From Streptomyces monomycini (GTDB taxonomy: Bacteria; Actinomycetota; Actinomycetes; Streptomycetales; Streptomycetaceae): a DNA stretch of 64,000 bases. The notes under the pieces are model-generated. The model did no database searches and was not told the origin of the DNA. It saw only the letters and a list, made by a program, of their open reading frames with translations. This document shows positions 35,248-43,943 of this stretch, piece by piece (the first letter of the stretch is position 1; each line of letters starts with the position of its first letter). The stretch lies in NCBI RefSeq assembly GCF_022271435.1, contig NZ_JAFIQY010000033.1, forward strand, positions 34,347-98,346. The letters run 5' to 3'. The translations under genes were made by a program, and so were the position numbers.

Positions 35248-35520
35248 ATGTTGTACTCGGTGAGCTACAGCGAACGCGCGGCCCAGATCCGCGACAGTTT
35301 GCCCGAGGACCACAGGGCTCTGCTGGAGCGGGGCCTCAAGAAGCTGGCGGACGACCCGCGGCCGAAGATCTCGATACCGATCTCGAACGACGAGAACACC
35401 CGGTCGCTGGCGCTCACCCAGAACATCGCGATCGAGTACGTCATCAGCGAGGGCCTGCTGATCGTCCTTGTGGTCCATGTCGTGGACACATCGCAGGTAC
35501 TCCTCGAAAACGAGGAGTGA
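35248..35520 (+). CDS. Orphan RelE/ParE-like small protein
   Basis: 90 residues. The pattern MLYSVSYSERAAQIRDSLPEDHRALLERGLKKLADDP, then a beta-rich end (IAIEYVISEGLLIVLVVHVVD), resembles the helix-hairpin plus beta-sheet of RelE/ParE-superfamily toxins. No antitoxin-like ORF is adjacent on either side, since it sits 37 bp after guaB and 73 bp before guaB3. It may be a domesticated member or have lost its partner. A modest GGGGG ribosome site precedes the ATG. Assignment is by fold pattern only. Confidence 0.6.
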   Translation: MLYSVSYSERAAQIRDSLPEDHRALLERGLKKLADDPRPKISIPISNDENTRSLALTQNIAIEYVISEGLLIVLVVHVVDTSQVLLENEE

Positions 35521-35593
35521 TCAAGCCCTGATACGTCCCCAGCGTCCCCGGTCGGGGATACTGGGGACGTAATCGTATGGAAGGGCCACACAC

Positions 35594-36721
35594 GTGACTG
35601 AGATCGAGATCGGGCGCGGCAAGCGCGGCCGCCGGGCGTACGCCTTCGACGACATCGCCGTCGTACCGAGTCGGCGCACCCGCGACCCGAAGGAGGTCTC
35701 GATCGCCTGGCAGATCGATGCCTACCGTTTCGAGCTGCCGTTCCTGGCGGCCCCGATGGACTCGGTCGTCTCCCCGCAGACCGCGATCCGCATCGGTGAG
35801 CTGGGCGGCCTGGGCGTACTGAACCTGGAAGGGCTCTGGACGCGCTACGAGGACCCGGAGCCGCTGCTCGCGGAGATCGCGGAGCTGGACGGCGAGGCCG
35901 CCACCAAGCGGCTCCAGGAGATCTACGCCGCGCCGATCAAGGAAGAGCTGATCGGGCAGCGCATCAAGGAGGTGCGCGACTCCGGTGTCGTCACCGCCGC
36001 CGCGCTCTCGCCGCAGCGCACGGCCGAGTTCTCCAAGGCCGTCGTGGACGCGGGCGTGGACATCTTCGTGATCCGCGGCACCACCGTCTCCGCGGAGCAC
36101 GTCTCCTCGGCCGCCGAGCCGCTGAACCTGAAGCAGTTCATCTACGAGCTGGACGTCCCGGTGATCGTCGGCGGCTGCGCCACGTACACCGCGGCCCTGC
36201 ACCTGATGCGCACCGGCGCGGCGGGCGTGCTCGTCGGCTTCGGCGGCGGCGCCGCGCACACCACCCGTAACGTGCTCGGCATCCAGGTGCCGATGGCGAC
36301 CGCGGTGGCCGACGTGGCCGCCGCCCGCCGGGACTACATGGACGAGTCCGGCGGCCGCTACGTCCACGTCATCGCCGACGGCGGCGTGGGCTGGTCCGGC
36401 GACCTGCCCAAGGCCGTCGCCTGCGGCGCGGACGCGGTCATGATGGGCTCGCCGCTGGCGCGCGCCACCGACGCGCCGGGCCGCGGCCACCACTGGGGCA
36501 TGGAGGCCGTCCACCCGGACGTGCCGCGCGGCAAGCGGATGGACCTGGGTGCGGTCGGCACCACCGAGGAGATCCTGTGCGGTCCCTCGAACACGCCGGA
36601 CGGTTCGATGAACTTCTTCGGCGCGCTGCGCCGGGCGATGGCGACCACCGGCTACTCCGAGCTCAAGGAGTTCCAGCGGGTCGAGGTGACGGTCGCGCCG
36701 TCGCAGCACGACAACCGCTGA
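35594..36721 (+). CDS. guaB3: GuaB3-family IMP dehydrogenase-related protein
   Basis: 375 residues, shorter than IMPDH because the CBS domain pair is absent. Shows the family N-terminus IEIGRGKRGRRAYAFDDIAVVPSRRTRDPKEV and the barrel motifs FLAAPMDSVVSPQTAI, VIRGTTVSAEHVSS, VIVGGCATYTAALHLMRTGAAGVLVGFGGGAAHTT and ADGGVGWSGDLPKAVACGADAVMMGSPLA. Members are adjacent to guaB throughout actinobacteria; activity has been uncertain for most. The active-site loop differs from the GSICTTR of GuaB above. Confidence 0.92.
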   Translation: MTEIEIGRGKRGRRAYAFDDIAVVPSRRTRDPKEVSIAWQIDAYRFELPFLAAPMDSVVSPQTAIRIGELGGLGVLNLEGLWTRYEDPEPLLAEIAELDGEAATKRLQEIYAAPIKEELIGQRIKEVRDSGVVTAAALSPQRTAEFSKAVVDAGVDIFVIRGTTVSAEHVSSAAEPLNLKQFIYELDVPVIVGGCATYTAALHLMRTGAAGVLVGFGGGAAHTTRNVLGIQVPMATAVADVAAARRDYMDESGGRYVHVIADGGVGWSGDLPKAVACGADAVMMGSPLARATDAPGRGHHWGMEAVHPDVPRGKRMDLGAVGTTEEILCGPSNTPDGSMNFFGALRRAMATTGYSELKEFQRVEVTVAPSQHDNR

Positions 36722-36735
36722 GGCACGACGCCCGG

Positions 36736-36786
36736 ACGCCGAAGGGCCCGGACCGCACACCTCGTGCGGTCCGGGCCCTTCGGCGT
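36736..36786. terminator. Bidirectional terminator between guaB3 and the convergent gene
   Basis: A 23-bp perfect stem (ACGCCGAAGGGCCCGGACCG and so on, paired with its complement) closes a 5-nt loop ACCTC. Placed 15 bp after guaB3 and 13 bp after the convergent membrane-protein gene, it should stop transcription from both sides. Confidence 0.95.
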
Positions 36787-36798
36787 GCGCGCGGGGTG

Positions 36799-37326
36799 TC
36801 AGGCGCCCAGCTTCTTCGCGACCTGGAAGCCGCCGGCCGCCGCCAGCAGGTAGAAGACCACGTCGATCGCGCCGAGGTACTCCTTCCACACGGTGTGAAC
36901 CAGGTCGAAGTGGTCGAAGACGGTCTCGGTGAGCGGGGCGCGCAGGGCGTCGGACGTGATCAGGGCCATGCCGAAGACCTGGCCGAGGTAGAGCCCGAGC
37001 AGGCCGAGCACCGCGCCGACCACGGGCAGCGCGGCGTTGCGGCCGCCCACCTTGCCCATGACGGCGCCGATCAGAGCGCCGACGGCGAGCGCCGCGTAGC
37101 CGATCGAGGCGCCGTCGACGGCCTTGAGGACCGCGCCGTAGACGCCGGCCGCGACCAGCGTGGTGACGACACCGAGCGCGACGGCCAGGCCGGCGTTGCC
37201 CTGGCGGGCGGCCGGCGGGGCCATCGGTGCCGGGAAGCCGCCCGGTGCGGGAGCGCCGTACGGAGCCTGCTGCGGCTGGTGGGGCTGCTGCGGCTGCTGA
37301 GGCGCGGGCGGCATGGACTGGCTCAT
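36799..37326 (-). CDS. Membrane protein with Gln/Pro-rich N-terminus
   Basis: 175 residues from the ATG at 37326, preceded by CGGGGGAA. A cytoplasmic Gln/Pro/Ala-rich N-terminus (about 1-40) is followed by about four hydrophobic segments (about 44-66, 72-90, 98-122, 150-170) with small residues. No domain is recognised. Similar Q/P-rich-plus-membrane proteins are common in actinobacteria; function unknown. Confidence 0.75.
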   Translation of the reverse strand: MSQSMPPAPQQPQQPHQPQQAPYGAPAPGGFPAPMAPPAARQGNAGLAVALGVVTTLVAAGVYGAVLKAVDGASIGYAALAVGALIGAVMGKVGGRNAALPVVGAVLGLLGLYLGQVFGMALITSDALRAPLTETVFDHFDLVHTVWKEYLGAIDVVFYLLAAAGGFQVAKKLGA

Positions 37327-37487
37327 GAAGATTCCCCCGAGGTGGAGACCGTCGCGGCGTCGGGCGCGGGACCGGTCGGCGTGGACGCGCACACGTTCGA
37401 TGCGCCGGAACAAATTAACAGACCGGTCTGACATGTCCACTATGGATTTGTCCCCCGCCGGCCGCTGGGCGGACTGCGCGCCGCAGG

Positions 37488-38780
37488 TCAGAGCCGGTGC
37501 GCGGCCCCCGTCGGTGTCGCCCCCCGGGTGTCCAGGAGGAGCTGGGCCTTCACCGCCAGACCCTGGAGGTCGTATGTGCGGTGGTGCTGGAGCAGCAGCG
37601 TCAGGTCGGCCCCGGCGGCCGCCTCGTAGAGGGCGTCGGCGCGCGGGACGGGCCGGTCGCGGACCTGCCACTGATGGACGTACGGATCGTGGTACGTGAT
37701 GTGCGCGCCCAACTCCATGAGCCGGGAGGCGACTTCGCGGGCCGGGGAGCCTTCCTCGTCGCCGGTGTCCGGCTTGTACGTGACGCCGAGCAGCAGGACG
37801 CGGGCGCCACGCGCGGACTTGCCGTGCTCGTTGAGCAGGGTCGCGCTGCGCTGTACGACGTAGCGCGGCATCCGGCTGTTGACCTCCTGCGCCAGCTCGA
37901 CCAGGCGCAGCGGGTAGCCGAGTGAACGCCCCTTGTAGGAGTAGTAGTTGGGGTCGATGGGGGCGGTGTGCCCGCCGACCCCCGGGCCGGGGCGGAACGC
38001 CTGGAACCCGAACGGCTTGGTCTCGGCGCAGCGGATGACGTCCCACAGGTCGACGCCGATGTCGTGGCAGAGCACTGCCATCTCGTTCATGAGCGCGATG
38101 TTCAGATGCCGGTAGTTGGTCTCCAGCAACTTGGCCGTCTCCGCCTCGCGCGGGCCGCGCGCGCGGACGACCTTGTCGGTGAGCCGGGCGTAGAACGCCG
38201 CCGCGGCCTCCGTGCAGGCGGGGGTCAGGCCGCCGATGACCTTCGGGACGGTGCTGTAGCGGTGCGCGCGGTTGCCGGGGTCGTGGCGGGCGGGGGAGCA
38301 GGCGAGGTGGAAGTCGCGTCCTGCGGTCAGACCGGAGCCCTCTTCCAGGAGGGGGCGCAGGAATTCCTCGGTGGTGCCCGGGTAGACGGTGGACTCCAGG
38401 ACGACCGTGGTGTGCGGGCGCAGCCGCGCCGCCAGTACGCGTGCGGCGTCGGCGACCGCGGTCAGGTCGAGGGCGCCGTCCGCGCCGAGTGGGGTGGGGG
38501 CGCAGATGACTGCCGTACGGACCCGGCCGAGCACGGTGGGGTCGTCGGTGACGCGGAAGCCGGCCGCGAGCAGCCGGCGGGTCTCGGACGCGGAGAGCGG
38601 ACTGTGTGCGGTGTGGGCCGCGCGCCCTTCCGGGGGCGCGGCCGAGGGCGGGTCCGGGGCGGCCGTCGCCGGCGGCGGTCCGGGGTCGTAGCCGATGGTG
38701 CGGACGCCGGCGAGGGTGGCGGCCTGGGCGAGGGGGAGACCGATATGGCCTAGTCCGATGACGGCGAGGTCTGCGGGCAT
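37488..38780 (-). CDS. Nucleotide-sugar (UDP-glucose/GDP-mannose type) dehydrogenase, catalytic Cys replaced
   Basis: 430 residues. N-terminal NAD domain VIGLGHIGLPLAQAA, then ESTVYPGTTEEFLRPLL, central dimerisation domain AETAKLLETNYRHLNIALMNEMA and a C-terminal NDP-sugar domain (LLLGVTYKPDTGDEEGSPAREV). Family enzymes oxidise C6 of UDP-sugars to acids through a Cys thiohemiacetal in GGHC; here the motif is GPGVGGHTAPIDP, with Thr272 (codon 37965-37967) instead. The TKPFGF Lys is kept. The enzyme may stop at the aldehyde or be inactive. Divergent from glpD. Confidence 0.88.
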   Translation of the reverse strand: MPADLAVIGLGHIGLPLAQAATLAGVRTIGYDPGPPPATAAPDPPSAAPPEGRAAHTAHSPLSASETRRLLAAGFRVTDDPTVLGRVRTAVICAPTPLGADGALDLTAVADAARVLAARLRPHTTVVLESTVYPGTTEEFLRPLLEEGSGLTAGRDFHLACSPARHDPGNRAHRYSTVPKVIGGLTPACTEAAAAFYARLTDKVVRARGPREAETAKLLETNYRHLNIALMNEMAVLCHDIGVDLWDVIRCAETKPFGFQAFRPGPGVGGHTAPIDPNYYSYKGRSLGYPLRLVELAQEVNSRMPRYVVQRSATLLNEHGKSARGARVLLLGVTYKPDTGDEEGSPAREVASRLMELGAHITYHDPYVHQWQVRDRPVPRADALYEAAAGADLTLLLQHHRTYDLQGLAVKAQLLLDTRGATPTGAAHRL

Positions 38781-38824
38781 GGCTGGCTGCCGTCCTTCCC
38801 GAGCGGTTCCGGATGAGGCGGTGA

Positions 38825-38840
38825 AGCATAAGAGCATAAG
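38825..38840. promoter_or_regulatory. Tandem AGCATAAG repeat in the divergent promoter region
   Basis: AGCATAAG is duplicated exactly (38825-38832, 38833-38840), with a third degenerate TAGACTAAG after it. It is AT-rich for this genome and lies between the dehydrogenase gene and glpD; possible operator or -10 region. Confidence 0.4.
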
Positions 38841-38990
38841 TAGACTAAGCGGACATTTGGCCCAGAATGGGGATTGGCGGATCGGGGGCGGCGGGGTGTT
38901 GCCCGGCCCGCCGGAGGGTGGATACGGGCCGGTGGCGCGGCCAAAATCGACGGACGGGGAGTGTGGCCCCGACCACAGCGGGAGGCAGCG

Positions 38991-40697
38991 GTGAGGACAG
39001 CGACACTCGGACCGGCCCAGCGTGCCGAAGCGCTCGCACGGATGGCGGAACGGGAGCTGGACATTTTGGTGGTCGGCGGCGGAGTCGTCGGCGCCGGCAC
39101 GGCACTGGACGCGGCGACCCGCGGCCTGGACACCGGACTGGTCGAGGCCCGCGACTGGGCCTCGGGCACGTCGAGCCGGTCGAGCAAGCTCATCCACGGC
39201 GGACTGCGGTATCTGGAGATGCTGGACTTCGCGCTCGTGCGGGAAGCGCTGAAGGAGCGCGGGCTGCTGCTGGAACGGCTCGCGCCGCACCTGGTCAAGC
39301 CCGTGCCGTTCCTCTACCCGCTCACCCACAAGGGCTGGGAGCGCTGGTACGCGGGCTCCGGTGTCGCCCTGTACGACGGCATGTCGGTCTCCTCCGGGCA
39401 CGGCCGCGGCCTGCCCGTCCACCGGCACCTCTCGCACAAGCGCGCCCTGCGCGTCGCGCCCTGCCTGAAGAAGGACGCCCTGGTCGGCGCGTTGCAGTAC
39501 TACGACGCCCAGATGGACGACGCCCGCTTCGTGATGAACCTCGTCCGCACCGCGACCGCGTACGGGGCGGACGCCGCCAACCGGGCCAGGGTGGTCGGCT
39601 TCCTGCGCGAGGGCGAACGCGTCGTCGGCGCCCGGGTGCAGGACGTGGAGGCGGGCGGCGAGTACGAGGTGCGGGCGCGCCAGGTGGTGAACGCGACCGG
39701 CGTGTGGACCGACGACACCCAGGCCCTGATCGGCGAGCGCGGCCAGTTCCACGTACGCGCGTCCAAGGGCATCCACCTGGTCGTGCCCAAGGACCGCATC
39801 CACTCGACGACCGGGCTGATCCTGCGCACGGAGAAGAGCGTGCTCTTCGTCATCCCGTGGGGCCGGCACTGGATCGTCGGCACGACCGACACGGACTGGG
39901 ACCTGGACAAGGCGCACCCGGCGGCGTCCAGCGCCGACATCGACTATCTGCTGGAGCACGTGAACTCGGTGCTCGCCACGCCGCTGACCCGCGACGACGT
40001 CGAGGGCGTCTACGCGGGCCTGCGCCCCCTGCTGGCCGGTGAGTCGGACGCGACCAGCAAGCTGTCGCGCGAGCACACGGTCGCGCACCCGGTGCCGGGG
40101 GTCGTGGTGGTCGCGGGCGGCAAGTACACGACGTACCGGGTGATGGCCAAGGACGCGGTGGACGAGGCGGTGCACGGGCTCGACCAGCGGGTGGCCGAGT
40201 GCGTCACCGAGGACACGCCGCTCGTCGGCGCGGAGGGCTACAGGGCGCGGTGGAACGCGCGGGCCCGCACGGCCGCGCGCACCGGCCTGCACGTGGTGCG
40301 CGTCGAGCATCTGCTGAACCGTTACGGCTCCCTGGCCGACGAGGTTTTCGAACTCGTCCTCGCCGACCCCGGGCTCGGCGAGCCGCTCGCCGCCGCCGAC
40401 GACTACCTGCGCGCCGAGGTCGTCTACGCCTGCACCCACGAGGGCGCCCGGCACCTCGACGACGTCCTCACCCGGCGTACGCGCATCTCCATCGAGACCT
40501 TCGACCGGGGCACCCGCAGCGCCCGCGAGTGCGCGGAGCTGATGGCGCCGGTCCTGGGCTGGGACGCGGACCAGGTCGACCGCGAGGTGCAGCACTACGA
40601 GAAGCGGGTGGAGGCGGAGCGCGAGTCGCAGCGGCAGCCGGACGACCTGACCGCCGACGCGGCACGGCTGGGGGCGCCGGACATCGTGCCGCTGTAG
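38991..40697 (+). CDS. glpD: Glycerol-3-phosphate dehydrogenase (FAD, GlpD)
   Basis: 568 residues from the GTG at 38991 (GGGAGG upstream). Oxidises sn-glycerol-3-phosphate to dihydroxyacetone phosphate at the membrane, passing electrons to quinone. FAD motif LDILVVGGGVVGAGTALDAATRG, then SSRSSKLIHGGLRYLE, substrate region IVGTTDTDWD and AGGKYTTYRVMAKDAVD, and the C-terminal cap domain typical of GlpD. Stands alone and ends in a strong terminator. No glpF/glpK in the window. Confidence 0.96.
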   Translation: MRTATLGPAQRAEALARMAERELDILVVGGGVVGAGTALDAATRGLDTGLVEARDWASGTSSRSSKLIHGGLRYLEMLDFALVREALKERGLLLERLAPHLVKPVPFLYPLTHKGWERWYAGSGVALYDGMSVSSGHGRGLPVHRHLSHKRALRVAPCLKKDALVGALQYYDAQMDDARFVMNLVRTATAYGADAANRARVVGFLREGERVVGARVQDVEAGGEYEVRARQVVNATGVWTDDTQALIGERGQFHVRASKGIHLVVPKDRIHSTTGLILRTEKSVLFVIPWGRHWIVGTTDTDWDLDKAHPAASSADIDYLLEHVNSVLATPLTRDDVEGVYAGLRPLLAGESDATSKLSREHTVAHPVPGVVVVAGGKYTTYRVMAKDAVDEAVHGLDQRVAECVTEDTPLVGAEGYRARWNARARTAARTGLHVVRVEHLLNRYGSLADEVFELVLADPGLGEPLAAADDYLRAEVVYACTHEGARHLDDVLTRRTRISIETFDRGTRSARECAELMAPVLGWDADQVDREVQHYEKRVEAERESQRQPDDLTADAARLGAPDIVPL

Positions 40698-40719
40698 GGG
40701 CCTCTGGCCTCAGCCCGCT

Positions 40720-40758
40720 CTGCCGGGCGGACCCGACACGTCGGGGGCCGCCCGGCAG
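40720..40758 (+). terminator. Terminator of glpD
   Basis: CTGCCGGGCGG pairs with CCGCCCGGCAG around an inner CCCGA/TCGGG hairpin with a CACG loop, starting 22 bp after the glpD stop. Confidence 0.92.
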
Positions 40759-41443
40759 AACTCTGTCCTGGTACCGGTGGCGGTGTACCGGTGGCGGTCC
40801 GACGGCGTCCGGCAGGTGACCCGGTGGCCTCCCGAGGGCGTCCCGAGACGTCCGGAAGACGGACCCGGTGGCGTCCCGAGTGAGGGTGGCCGGCTTGGCG
40901 TCCCGGTGACCTCCCGAGCGAGGTCGGCCGGCAGGCGTCCCGGTGGCGATGCCGGTGACGGTGAGGGTGAGCAGGCGAAGGAAGGTGCGGCGGGTGGGGC
41001 GCGTGCGGCGCGGGGAGAACCGGAGGGGGTGGTGCCGGCGTGGAAGGAAGGGGACCGGAACCGGACGGGGTGACGGAAGGGACGCGGGAGACGCTGGAGG
41101 AGATGAGGCCGGTGGTGTCGGGGGTGCCGGAGGTGTGGAAGGGGCGGGCGGTGCGTCGTGGTGCCGTTCTCGTTCCTGCTGTTCCCCGGCGTTTCCCGCC
41201 GCCGTCCGCCGTCCCGGGGCCTGCCGGCACCGCGCCGACGATGCCCTCGTCAGCGGGGACGGCGCCCGTACAGGCCATCATGGCGGGTGCACAACAGGCG
41301 CCGAGTCGTGGACCCTGGCCTTCCCCACGGGCGCGGATGAGAGAGAATGAAGGCTCCGCCAGGGTGGGTTGTCCGAGTTGGGCCAGTTTGGTGATCGACA
41401 AGTGTTCGAGATGCCAACTCGGCTGGATTGCAGAGGGGATTCA
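40759..41443. other. Intergenic region with degenerate repeats, upstream of the kinase gene
   Basis: The GTACCGGTGGCGGT 14-mer is tandemly duplicated (40771-40798). After it, degenerate copies of GGTGGCGTCCCGAG run to about 40950. Open frames on both strands lack start signals and domains. The last 150 bp presumably hold the kinase promoter, but nothing specific is recognised. Confidence 0.55.
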
Positions 41444-43663
41444 GTGGGCGACGAGGTCGAGATGGACGGCAAGGAGGGCAGGCTGCTCGCCGGCCGGTAC
41501 CGGCTCGCCGAAGTCCTCGGCCGGGGCGGAATGGGTACGGTCTGGCGCGCACGGGACGAGGTGCTCGGCCGTACGGTCGCGGTCAAGGAACTGCGCTTCC
41601 CTGGCGGGGTCGAGGAGGACGAGAAGCGCCGCCTGATCACCCGTACGCTGCGGGAGGCCAAGGCGATCGCCCGGATCCGCAACAACGGCGCGGTCACGGT
41701 CTTCGACGTGGTCGACGAGGACGACCGCCCGTGGATTGTCATGGAGCTGGTCGAGGGCCGCTCGCTCGCCGAGGTGGTGCGTGACGACGGCCCGCTGACG
41801 CCGCGCCGGGCGGCCGAGGTCGGCCTCGCCGTCCTCGACGTGCTGAACGCCGCCCACCGCGAGGGCATCCTGCACCGTGACGTGAAGCCCTCCAACGTCC
41901 TGATGTCCGACGACGGCCGGGTCGTGCTCACCGACTTCGGCATCGCCCAGGTCGAGGGCGACCCCTCGGTGACCTCCACCGGCATGCTCGTCGGCGCGCC
42001 CTCGTACATATCGCCCGAGCGGGCCCGCGGCCAGAAGCCGGGCCCGCCGGCGGACCTGTGGTCGCTGGGCGGCCTGCTGTACGCCTGTGTCGAGGGCGTG
42101 CCGCCGTACGACAAGGGGTCGGCGATCGCCACCCTGACCGCGGTGATGACCGAGCCGCTGGAGCCGCCGAAGAGCGCCGGTGTGCTGGAAGAAGTCATCT
42201 ACGGCCTGCTGGTCAAGGACCCGGCGGGGCGGCTCGACACCCCGGCGGCGCGGGCGCTGCTGCTGGACGCGGCCAGCGCGCCGGAGGGCACCGGACCGGA
42301 ACCGCCCGCTCCGGACGCGACCCGCGCGATGGCCCTGCCCGTCGTCCCCGAGGAGCCCGCCGCGCCGGCCAAGGACCGCGGCCGGGAGACGGCGCGGTCG
42401 AAGCCGTCGGTGCCGCGCCCGCAGTGGAAGCCCAAGCAGCGCGGCAAGGACACGGAGAGACGCGCACCGGAAGCGGGCCGCGGTGCGTCGCGGCCGGACG
42501 CGCCGGCTACGGGCGCGGGGGCGGGCGCGGCTGCCCGCACGGCGTCGGCCGCCGGTCCGCTCACGGACGCCGGGTCGCGTACGGGCTCCGGTTCCCGTAC
42601 CGGACCGGGCTCGCGCACCGGATCGGGCGCGGGTACGGGTACGGGCATGACGGCCGCGGGTACGGGCTCCGGCGCCAAGGCGGCGACCGCCTCGACGACG
42701 CGGAGCACCACCGGCCAGTCGTCGGCGCAGACCGGCTCGACGAACGGGCCGAAGAACTGGCCGACGGCGGTCGGCTCGGCCGGCCGGACGGGCTTCGAGT
42801 CGGAGGGCGCGAAGGAGAAGGTACGGACCGCGCTCCAGGCGGTGCGCAAGGCGGCGGCCGCCGCGGCCGCCGCCGCCAAGCCGGAGCCGAAGCCGGACGA
42901 CGGCGCGCGCCCGTCCGGCCCGCCGCGGGCGTCCGTCACCGACGTCGTACCCCGCCGTACGCTCGTCATCGCCGCCGTGGTCGTGGTGCTCGCCGTGCTC
43001 GGCACGGTGCTGGCCTTCGCGCTCAGCGGGGGCGACGAGAAGGACGGCGGCCGGGCGGCGGGCGCCGACAAGGCGGCCACGGGTCAGGCCGGCTCCGCCC
43101 CGGCGACCGCCGGGGACACTCCCAGCCGGCCGACGGACGGCACGCCGGACAGCGGTCGGAACGGCCAGAGCGGCAAGCCGGGCGGCGACGCCAAGGACAA
43201 GGCGGTGCCGCAGGGCTACGGCACGGTGAGCCACCCCGGATTCCACTTCGCCGTGGCGCTGCCGTCCGGCTGGAAGCAGACGGACACGGCCGGCCAGAAC
43301 TCCGGCGCGATCTACAGCGCGTCGGGCGGCTTCCCGCGCGTCCAGATCGACTACAACGCCAAGCCCGGCAGCGACGCCGCGGCCGCCTGGCGCGGCCTGG
43401 AGCCCGCCGTGCGCGGCAGCGTCCAGGACTACCGGCGCATCGACATCAAGCCGATCGAGTGGCGGGGGTACCCGACGGTCGCCGACTGGTCGTTCACGCG
43501 CAAGCAGAGCGGCCAGGACGTCCGCGTGCTCAACCGCGGTTTCCGGGCGGACGACCAGCACGGCTACGCCATCATGGTCACCTGCAAGGCGGACGCCTGG
43601 GACGCGGCGGAGTGCCGTCAGCTGAGGGACACCGTGTTCGCGACCTTCCAGGTGAAGGACTGA
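41444..43663 (+). CDS. Transmembrane Ser/Thr protein kinase (Pkn type)
   Basis: 739 residues from the GTG at 41444, preceded by AGAGGGG; a longer frame to 41369 lacks a site. The kinase domain is complete: GRGGMG loop (26-31), VAVK Lys48, HRDVKPSN, DFG in LTDFGIA, and activation segment to APE-like SPERARG. Then a Pro/Ala/Gly/Thr-rich juxtamembrane stretch (about 290-500), a membrane segment (about 506-526), and an extracytoplasmic domain (HFAVALPSGWKQTDT ... VFATFQVKD). First of two kinase-type genes, 281 bp ahead of the second. In S. coelicolor an equivalent kinase cluster follows glpD. Confidence 0.93.
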   Translation: MGDEVEMDGKEGRLLAGRYRLAEVLGRGGMGTVWRARDEVLGRTVAVKELRFPGGVEEDEKRRLITRTLREAKAIARIRNNGAVTVFDVVDEDDRPWIVMELVEGRSLAEVVRDDGPLTPRRAAEVGLAVLDVLNAAHREGILHRDVKPSNVLMSDDGRVVLTDFGIAQVEGDPSVTSTGMLVGAPSYISPERARGQKPGPPADLWSLGGLLYACVEGVPPYDKGSAIATLTAVMTEPLEPPKSAGVLEEVIYGLLVKDPAGRLDTPAARALLLDAASAPEGTGPEPPAPDATRAMALPVVPEEPAAPAKDRGRETARSKPSVPRPQWKPKQRGKDTERRAPEAGRGASRPDAPATGAGAGAAARTASAAGPLTDAGSRTGSGSRTGPGSRTGSGAGTGTGMTAAGTGSGAKAATASTTRSTTGQSSAQTGSTNGPKNWPTAVGSAGRTGFESEGAKEKVRTALQAVRKAAAAAAAAAKPEPKPDDGARPSGPPRASVTDVVPRRTLVIAAVVVVLAVLGTVLAFALSGGDEKDGGRAAGADKAATGQAGSAPATAGDTPSRPTDGTPDSGRNGQSGKPGGDAKDKAVPQGYGTVSHPGFHFAVALPSGWKQTDTAGQNSGAIYSASGGFPRVQIDYNAKPGSDAAAAWRGLEPAVRGSVQDYRRIDIKPIEWRGYPTVADWSFTRKQSGQDVRVLNRGFRADDQHGYAIMVTCKADAWDAAECRQLRDTVFATFQVKD

Positions 43664-43943
43664 CCCACCGCTTCCCGCGTGCCGACCCGCGTATCCAGAG
43701 GTGCGCAGGCCGACGCGGTGTGCGGGGTGACGGGCGCAGGGCGCGAGCGAAGTCCTGGGGGAACTGTTGGCCGGAGCGCTCCTCAACCCACGCTCCCGGC
43801 ACGTATCGTGAGACCCCGAAGACCGTACGCAGCCGCAATCGGAGGGAATGCGACCGGTTTTGACCACTGGGGGTAACCAGTGGAACCGGGAGTTCCCGGG
43901 CAAAGCCGGGCAGGCGGCGTGAATCGCGCGCTGGGGAGGCGTC

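Noticed and set aside
37488..40595. 1035-codon minus-strand frame covering glpD
   Set aside because: The real gene starts at the ATG at 38780; the rest is antisense of glpD.
41441..43903. 820-codon minus-strand frame
   Set aside because: Antisense of the Ser/Thr kinase gene.
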